A DNA stretch of 9,625 bases from Bacteroidales bacterium (lineage in GTDB: Bacteria; Bacteroidota; Bacteroidia; Bacteroidales; VadinHA17), in the NCBI GenBank assembly GCA_025455535.1, contig JALOMM010000123.1:1-9625 (forward strand), given 5' to 3'. The notes beneath the pieces are model-generated. The model saw only the letters and a program-made list of their open reading frames with translations, was not told the origin of the DNA and searched no databases. Of this stretch, positions 6,026-9,625 are shown piece by piece (position 1 is the first letter of the stretch; each line of letters opens with the position of its first letter). The position numbers and the translations under genes were made by a program.

Positions 6026-7270
6026 TCAGTTCTTGAAGTCGGCTACGGTATCGGGGTATGCACCGGTCTCAAGTTTTTTCTTGATCTCCTTGAAGCACTT
6101 GATTGTATATTCCACATCTTCCATGGTATGTGCCGCTGTCGGGATGATGCGGAGCATGATGACACCCTTCGGCACCACCGGGTATATAACCACGGAGCAG
6201 AAGATGCCGTAGTTCTGCCTCAGGTCCTTGATCATATGTGTCGCCTGCGGTATCCCTCCCTTGAGAAAGATCGGTGTGACAGGTGATTCAGTCTTGCCGA
6301 GGTCGAACCCTGCCTCCCTGAAGCCTTTCTGAAGGGCCGTTGAAATTGCCCACAGTTTCTCGCGCAGCTCCGGATGCTCCTTGATCATCTCGAGTCTTTT
6401 GATGGCCCCTATTGTCATGGCCATTGGGAGAGACTTGGCGTAGATCTGTGAACGGAGGTTAAACCTGAGGTAGCTGATTACATCTTTGTCGCCTGCCACG
6501 AATCCTCCGATGCCTGCAAAGCTCTTTGCAAAGGTGCCGAAGTAGACGTCGATCTGGTCCTGCACGCCGAAGTGTTCTCCCGTCCCGGCGCCCGTCTTGC
6601 CCATTGTGCCAATGCCATGGGCATCGTCAACGAGAAGGCGGAAGTTGTATTTCTTTTTGAAGGAAGCTATCTTATCCAGTGCACCAAGGTCCCCGGCCAT
6701 GCCGAAGACACCTTCGGTGATAACGAGTATCCCTCCCCCGGTCTCAGAGACGATCTTACGGGCATGCTCAAGCTGCTTCTCGAAGGCTTCCATGTTATTG
6801 TGAGGAAAGACAAACCTCTTCGCCAGCACCATCCTCAGTCCGTCCATGATACAGGCGTGTGATTCGGAATCATAGACAATGACATCATGTCTTCCCACAA
6901 GGGAATCAATGATTGACACCATACCCTGGTAGCCGTAATTCAACAGGTAGGCAGCTTCTTTGCCAACAAACTCGGCAGCCATCTGCTCAAACTTCTCATG
7001 CATCTTTGTCTGGCCTGACATCATCCGCGCTCCCATAGGCGAGGCAAGGCCGTACTGGGCTGTGGCTTCGGCATCAACCTTCCGTATCTCCGGGTGGTTG
7101 GCCAGCCCAAGGTAATTATTGAGGCTCCAGTTAAGAACCTCTTTGCCCATGAATTTCATTCTCGGGCCTATTTCGCCCTCAAGTTTGGGAAACATGAAGT
7201 ATCCGTCAGCCATCTCCTGGTACTGTCCGAGTTCTCCACGATTCTTTCTGATTTTTTCAAAAATATCCAC
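6026..7270 (-). CDS. PLP-dependent alpha-oxoamine synthase (serine palmitoyltransferase / CFAT / KBL-like)
   Basis: This enzyme of the alpha-oxoamine synthase family, a fold-type I PLP protein, condenses an amino acid with an acyl-CoA and releases CO2. Residue numbers here count from TTG 7300; subtract 10 for the preferred GTG start. Seen: 'WSLNNYLGLANHP' (58-70), H148 in DSESHAC, which stacks on PLP, the PLP-binding D225/H228 in VDDAHGIGT, and Schiff-base K259 in TFAKSFAG. The GTG at 7270 is preferred because the TTG lies inside a -7 box and because homologues I recall begin M-x-DIFEKI. That gives 414 residues. The 'FEKIRKNRGELG' start resembles the Flavobacteria/Bacteroidota enzymes linked to sphingolipid or sulfonolipid long-chain bases, so serine or cysteate is the likelier substrate; 2-amino-3-ketobutyrate CoA ligase activity cannot be excluded. 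It is a single gene with its own terminator, divergent from bamD. Confidence 0.88.
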   Translation of the reverse strand: MDIFEKIRKNRGELGQYQEMADGYFMFPKLEGEIGPRMKFMGKEVLNWSLNNYLGLANHPEIRKVDAEATAQYGLASPMGARMMSGQTKMHEKFEQMAAEFVGKEAAYLLNYGYQGMVSIIDSLVGRHDVIVYDSESHACIMDGLRMVLAKRFVFPHNNMEAFEKQLEHARKIVSETGGGILVITEGVFGMAGDLGALDKIASFKKKYNFRLLVDDAHGIGTMGKTGAGTGEHFGVQDQIDVYFGTFAKSFAGIGGFVAGDKDVISYLRFNLRSQIYAKSLPMAMTIGAIKRLEMIKEHPELREKLWAISTALQKGFREAGFDLGKTESPVTPIFLKGGIPQATHMIKDLRQNYGIFCSVVIYPVVPKGVIMLRIIPTAAHTMEDVEYTIKCFKEIKKKLETGAYPDTVADFKN

Positions 7271-7297
7271 GTCTGTCTCTGTTTTGATTAATGCCCG

Positions 7298-7305
7298 CAA
7301 AATTA
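7298..7305 (-). promoter_or_regulatory. -7 box for the oxoamine synthase gene
   Basis: The minus strand reads TAATTTTG (7305 to 7298), a match to TAnnTTTG. It ends 27 bp before the GTG at 7270, giving a leader of about 20 nt. The possible TTG start at 7300 is part of this box and so would not be transcribed. The -33 position is a poor match. Confidence 0.5.
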
Positions 7306-7326
7306 TGAAATATCCAGGAGGGGAAG

Positions 7327-7346
7327 TACCTATTTATACCTATTTG
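7327..7346. repeat. 10-bp tandem direct repeat between divergent promoters
   Basis: TACCTATTTA (7327-7336) is followed at once by TACCTATTTG (7337-7346): two 10-bp units with one difference. The spacing equals one helical turn. It lies upstream of the oxoamine synthase -7 box, where its -33 element or an activator site would be. Confidence 0.45.
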
Positions 7347-7434
7347 CCCTATAATTTAACACTTCTTTAACCACTACCGCAGGATTATTAGAGCACTTTT
7401 GCATTCAATCCGACGGACGTATAAAAAAAAATAG

Positions 7435-7442
7435 TAATTTTG
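7435..7442 (+). promoter_or_regulatory. -7 box for the bamD-rpoZ-coaBC operon
   Basis: TAATTTTG at 7435-7442 matches TAnnTTTG, preceded by a run of nine A's (7423-7431). It lies 15 bp upstream of the bamD ATG (7458), giving a very short leader. The nearest TTTG upstream (7398-7401) is 33 bp away, too far for a normal -33 element. Confidence 0.5.
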
Positions 7443-7457
7443 CGCAACATTTTAATT

Positions 7458-8276
7458 ATGAGGTTCAGACTTCTGATAATTATTCTGCCGGCGCTCATCG
7501 TCACATCGTGCGGTGAGTATGAGAAGCTTCTCAAGAGCAGTGACTATGAGCTCAAGAAGCAGAAAGCCTATGACTATTATGATGATGGCAAGTATATCAA
7601 GTCCATAGAGCTGCTGCAGCAGATACTGCCCCGGTACAGGGCAACTGATGAAGCAGAGCAGCTTAACTGGATCAACGCCCAGGCACACTACAAGACGAAT
7701 GACTACATCATGGCAGGAGCTTATTATCAGACCTTTGCAGATACATATCCAAGGAGCAACAACGCTGAGGAGGCATTATACCTGGTTGCAACATGTGACT
7801 ATTATATGAGCCCCAGGGCCGAACTTGACCAGGCATATACACGCAAGGCAATAGAGAACTTCAACATCTTCCTGGCAAGGTACCCCGCAAGCATGTGGGC
7901 AGAGGTGAGCAAAAGCAGGGTAAAGGAGTTGCAGGAGAGGCTTGTTGAAAAGTCATACCTGAGTGCAAGGCTCTATTATGATCTTGAACAATACCGCGCT
8001 GCGACCGTTTCTCTGTCAAACAGCCTCAAGGAATACCCCGATACAAAATACCGCGAAGAGCTGATGTTCCTGAAGCTCGACGCCCTCTTCCTGTATGCGC
8101 AGAACAGTATTCCTGCAAGACAGGTGGAGAGGTATCAGTCAGCCCTCGACGAATATTACTCATTCATCGAGGAGTTTCCCAAAGGGAAGTTTTCAAGAGA
8201 TGCGGAGAGGATCTTTCAGTCGACGGCAAAATACCTGAAGATAGATACCGCAGAAAAAACAGTAGCAAGTAACTGA
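7458..8276 (+). CDS. bamD: outer membrane protein assembly lipoprotein BamD
   Basis: BamD (YfiO) is the essential TPR lipoprotein of the BAM complex, anchored in the outer membrane and acting with BamA to insert beta-barrel proteins. From the ATG at 7458 the protein has 272 residues: signal sequence RFRLLIIILPALIVTS with lipidated C18 in VTSCGE, then TPR-like helix pairs starting at 'KKQKAYDYYDDGKYIKSIEL', 'AHYKTNDYIMAGAYYQTFAD' and 'NFNIFLARYPASMWAEVSKS', and repeats further on around 'SARLYYDLEQYRAATVSLSN'. The length is usual for the family. The frame opens at TTG 7440, but that codon lies within the -7 box and would disrupt the signal peptide, so ATG 7458 is chosen. First gene of an operon; rpoZ follows after 14 bp. 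Confidence 0.92.
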   Translation: MRFRLLIIILPALIVTSCGEYEKLLKSSDYELKKQKAYDYYDDGKYIKSIELLQQILPRYRATDEAEQLNWINAQAHYKTNDYIMAGAYYQTFADTYPRSNNAEEALYLVATCDYYMSPRAELDQAYTRKAIENFNIFLARYPASMWAEVSKSRVKELQERLVEKSYLSARLYYDLEQYRAATVSLSNSLKEYPDTKYREELMFLKLDALFLYAQNSIPARQVERYQSALDEYYSFIEEFPKGKFSRDAERIFQSTAKYLKIDTAEKTVASN

Positions 8277-8290
8277 ATATTATATATAAC

Positions 8291-8626
8291 ATGGATTATA
8301 AGAAAACATCAGCATCCTATTCCACCATCACCAGGGATGTGGACAAGTTTGACAGTGCAACGGGCAACATTTACGAGAGTGTGATCATTTGCACCAGGAG
8401 AGCAAACCAGATCAGCGTGGAGATGAAGCAGGAGCTCAACTCCAAACTGGAGGAGTTTGCCTCTTTCAACGATAACCTCGAGGAGGTTTTTGAGAACAGG
8501 GAACAGATAGAGATATCAAAGTTCTATGAGAGGCTGCCAAAGCCCACACTTATTTCGCTCGCCGAGTTCGAGGAAGGTAAGATATATTACCGCAACCCCG
8601 AGAAAGAGCAGAAGCAGAAGAAGTAA
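8291..8626 (+). CDS. rpoZ: DNA-directed RNA polymerase omega subunit, Bacteroidota type
   Basis: This 111-residue soluble protein is of the Bacteroidota omega/Rpb6-like type. Seen: 'TGNIYESVIICTRRANQIS' (about 25-43), the equivalent of the omega segment that folds against the beta' C-terminus, then 'SFNDNLEEVFENREQIEISK', 'FYERLPKPTLISLAEFEEGK' and 'IYYRNP'. This C-terminal part is a hallmark of Bacteroidota and differs from the proteobacterial omega. The tail is rich in lysine and glutamate. Omega helps assemble and stabilise core RNA polymerase. It lies 14 bp after bamD and 12 bp before coaBC, so all three genes are probably one transcript. The ATG at 8291 is the only sensible start. Confidence 0.9.
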   Translation: MDYKKTSASYSTITRDVDKFDSATGNIYESVIICTRRANQISVEMKQELNSKLEEFASFNDNLEEVFENREQIEISKFYERLPKPTLISLAEFEEGKIYYRNPEKEQKQKK

Positions 8627-8638
8627 ACACGAAATAAT

Positions 8639-9376
8639 ATGCTGAAGGGCAGGAAGATACTGCTTGGCGTCACCGGAGGTATTGCCGCTTACAAAGCCGC
8701 AACTATCATCCGGTTATTTGTCAGGGAAGGGGCAGAGGTAAAAGTGGTTATGACACCCCTTGCAAAAGAATTCATCACCCCTCTTACCCTTGCAACCCTG
8801 TCGAAGAATCCTATTCTGGTCGACTTTTTTGACCCGGAGGACGGACGATGGAACAGTCATGTGGACCTCGCTATGTGGGCAGATCTTTATCTCATTGCCC
8901 CTGCCACTGCCAACACCATGGGAAAGATGGCGGCAGGGATAGCAGACAATCTCCTCCTGACCTCTTATCTGTCAGCAAGATGCCCTGTCTTCATCGCTCC
9001 GGCGATGGATCTTGACATGCTGGCCCACCCGGCTACGGTCAGAAATATGGAGGTACTAAGGTCATTCGGCAATCACATCATAGAGCCCGGGACAGGAGAG
9101 CTTGCCAGCGGTCTGTCAGGCAAAGGGAGGATGGCAGAGCCGGAGACAATAGTAGAGGAGATAAAAGCATTCCTCTCAAAAAAAAAAATAAGTGATCTTC
9201 CCCTGAGGGGTAAAAGGGTTATCGTTAACGCCGGCCCGACTGTCGAACCTATCGACCCGGTACGCTTTATCAGCAACTATTCTTCCGGCCGCATGGGTAT
9301 TGCACTTGCCGACAGGGCGGCTGAGATGGGCGCCGAAGTGACTCTTGTCCTTGGCCCGGTGTCCGTCAGGCCATAA
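8639..9376 (+). CDS. coaBC: CoaBC, truncated by an in-frame stop: complete CoaC domain plus start of CoaB
   Basis: CoaBC joins cysteine to 4'-phosphopantothenate (CoaB) and decarboxylates the product (CoaC) to 4'-phosphopantetheine for coenzyme A. The open frame gives 245 residues, whereas the family has about 400. The CoaC flavodoxin-like domain is complete: GGIAAYK (13-19), catalytic H74 in NSHVDLA, the FMN/substrate motif PAMDLDM (121-127) and the flap [13 protein letters not shown] (153-165). The Asn of the PxMNxxM motif is Asp and the flap Cys of the E. coli enzyme is Ser; I recall Asp here in other Bacteroidota too. CoaB begins near 190 with '[20 protein letters not shown]' and GRMG, and then stops at TAA 9374-9376. 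CoaC could still fold; CoaB could not work. Last gene of the bamD-rpoZ operon. An 11-A run sits in the linker (9178-9188). Confidence 0.9.
   Translation: MLKGRKILLGVTGGIAAYKAATIIRLFVREGAEVKVVMTPLAKEFITPLTLATLSKNPILVDFFDPEDGRWNSHVDLAMWADLYLIAPATANTMGKMAAGIADNLLLTSYLSARCPVFIAPAMDLDMLAHPATVRNMEVLRSFGNHIIEPGTGELASGLSGKGRMAEPETIVEEIKAFLSKKKISDLPLRGKRVIVNAGPTVEPIDPVRFISNYSSGRMGIALADRAAEMGAEVTLVLGPVSVRP
9178..9188 (+). other. run of eleven A's at the CoaC/CoaB domain junction
   Basis: The run spans Ser180 (last base), three Lys codons and the first base of Ile184. One A fewer gives TCA AAA AAA AAA TAA; one A more gives AAT AAG TGA. Slippage either way would stop translation within a few codons of the end of CoaC and release that domain alone. 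The frame as given reads correctly through the run. Confidence 0.5.
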
Positions 9377-9525
9377 CACCCCGGGGTGAAGACAGTAAAT
9401 GTCAAAACTGCAGAAGAGATGAAGGACGCCACCCTCAATGCCTTCCGTGACTGTGATATAGCCATACTTGCTGCTGCCGTGGCTGACTTCACTCCCGAAA
9501 CGACCCGGGAAAGAAAGATGAAGCA
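9377..9525 (+). pseudogene. coaBC: CoaB remainder beyond the in-frame stop
   Basis: Directly after the TAA the same frame continues the expected CoaB sequence: HPGVKTVNVKTAEEMKDA, then the active-site region 'CDIAILAAAVADFTPETTRE' and RKMK. There is no frameshift, so the stop is a single-codon change; CAA (Gln) to TAA would explain it. Similarity to CoaB ends at about 9522-9525, where 'KIKREGDD..L.LKPT' would be expected but HVVHHY and a TGA (9542-9544) follow. The ATP-binding C-terminal part is missing. The gene is therefore damaged twice, or the assembly is wrong at its end. Confidence 0.75.
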
Positions 9526-9625
9526 CGTGGTCCATCACTACTGACTGATCGCCTGTAAGTTGAGGTTGTAGTGTCGCCAAGGCCGAAAGGGCTTCCTCGC
9601 GGATTTGAATGCCCCGCTCGCGCAG
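9526..9625. other. unidentified sequence replacing the 3' end of coaBC
   Basis: These ~100 bases do not encode CoaB in any frame I tried. On the minus strand one frame is open from the window edge and reads LRERGIQIREEALSALATLQ and on to LTGDQ, which looks like real coding sequence, though I cannot name a family; it could be the end of a transposase gene. CACTAC at 9536-9541 and GTAGTG at 9568-9573 form a 6-bp inverted repeat near the junction. It could be a mobile-element boundary, a rearrangement or a chimeric contig end. Confidence 0.35.

Noticed and set aside
7440..7457. TTG start for bamD at 7440
   Set aside because: The codon is within the predicted -7 box, and ATG 7458 gives a standard lipoprotein signal.
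9176..9580. 134-codon minus-strand open frame at the right end
   Set aside because: Most of it is antisense to coaBC. Only the part beyond about 9526 might be real coding sequence, and that is reported separately as an unidentified tail.

Overview
The window looks like chromosomal DNA from a Bacteroidota bacterium, probably of the order Bacteroidales or a close relative. The evidence is the Bacteroidota form of the RNA polymerase omega subunit, a BamD-like TPR lipoprotein, DUF4252 proteins beside an ECF sigma factor, DUF6970 and DUF6599 proteins, start sites without Shine-Dalgarno sequences, and several TAnnTTTG -7 boxes of the primary Bacteroidota sigma factor type. I assign this from protein and promoter style, not from any search.

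Layout. Positions 3-1144 (+): the 3' end of a DUF362 protein, then a DUF6599 protein. 1195-2590 (+): thioredoxin reductase (trxB) with its own promoter, followed closely by a small SRPBCC/AHSA1 protein. 2572-3240 (-): a TorD/DmsD-like chaperone whose 3' end overlaps the SRPBCC gene tail to tail. 3353-3718 (+): a cysteine-rich DUF6970-type lipoprotein; its stop codon runs into eight imperfect tandem octamers. 3801-5885 (-): a regulatory cluster, in transcription order DUF4252 protein, ECF sigma factor, membrane-anchored putative anti-sigma factor, and a second DUF4252 gene broken by an out-of-frame internal deletion. A clear intrinsic terminator lies at 5963-5997. 6026-7270 (-): an alpha-oxoamine synthase of the serine palmitoyltransferase / cysteate acyltransferase / KBL family. 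7458 to the end (+), divergent from it: bamD, rpoZ and coaBC in one tight operon.

How the genes work together. The right-hand operon is housekeeping: outer-membrane protein assembly, RNA polymerase and coenzyme A synthesis. The divergent oxoamine synthase probably makes the long-chain base of sphingolipids or sulfonolipids, so both sides of the 7271-7457 intergenic region serve the envelope. The sigma/anti-sigma/DUF4252 group is a cell-envelope signalling cassette of a type common in Bacteroidota.

Oddities. coaBC has an in-frame TAA after codon 245 and its homology stops about 50 codons later, where unrelated sequence runs to the window edge. An 11-A run at the CoaC/CoaB domain junction would give an immediate stop after slippage in either direction. 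One DUF4252 gene is a deletion pseudogene. The oxoamine synthase probably starts at GTG 7270 because the upstream TTG lies inside a -7 box. I see no CRISPR array, RNA gene, complete mobile element or convincing new defence or metabolic system.
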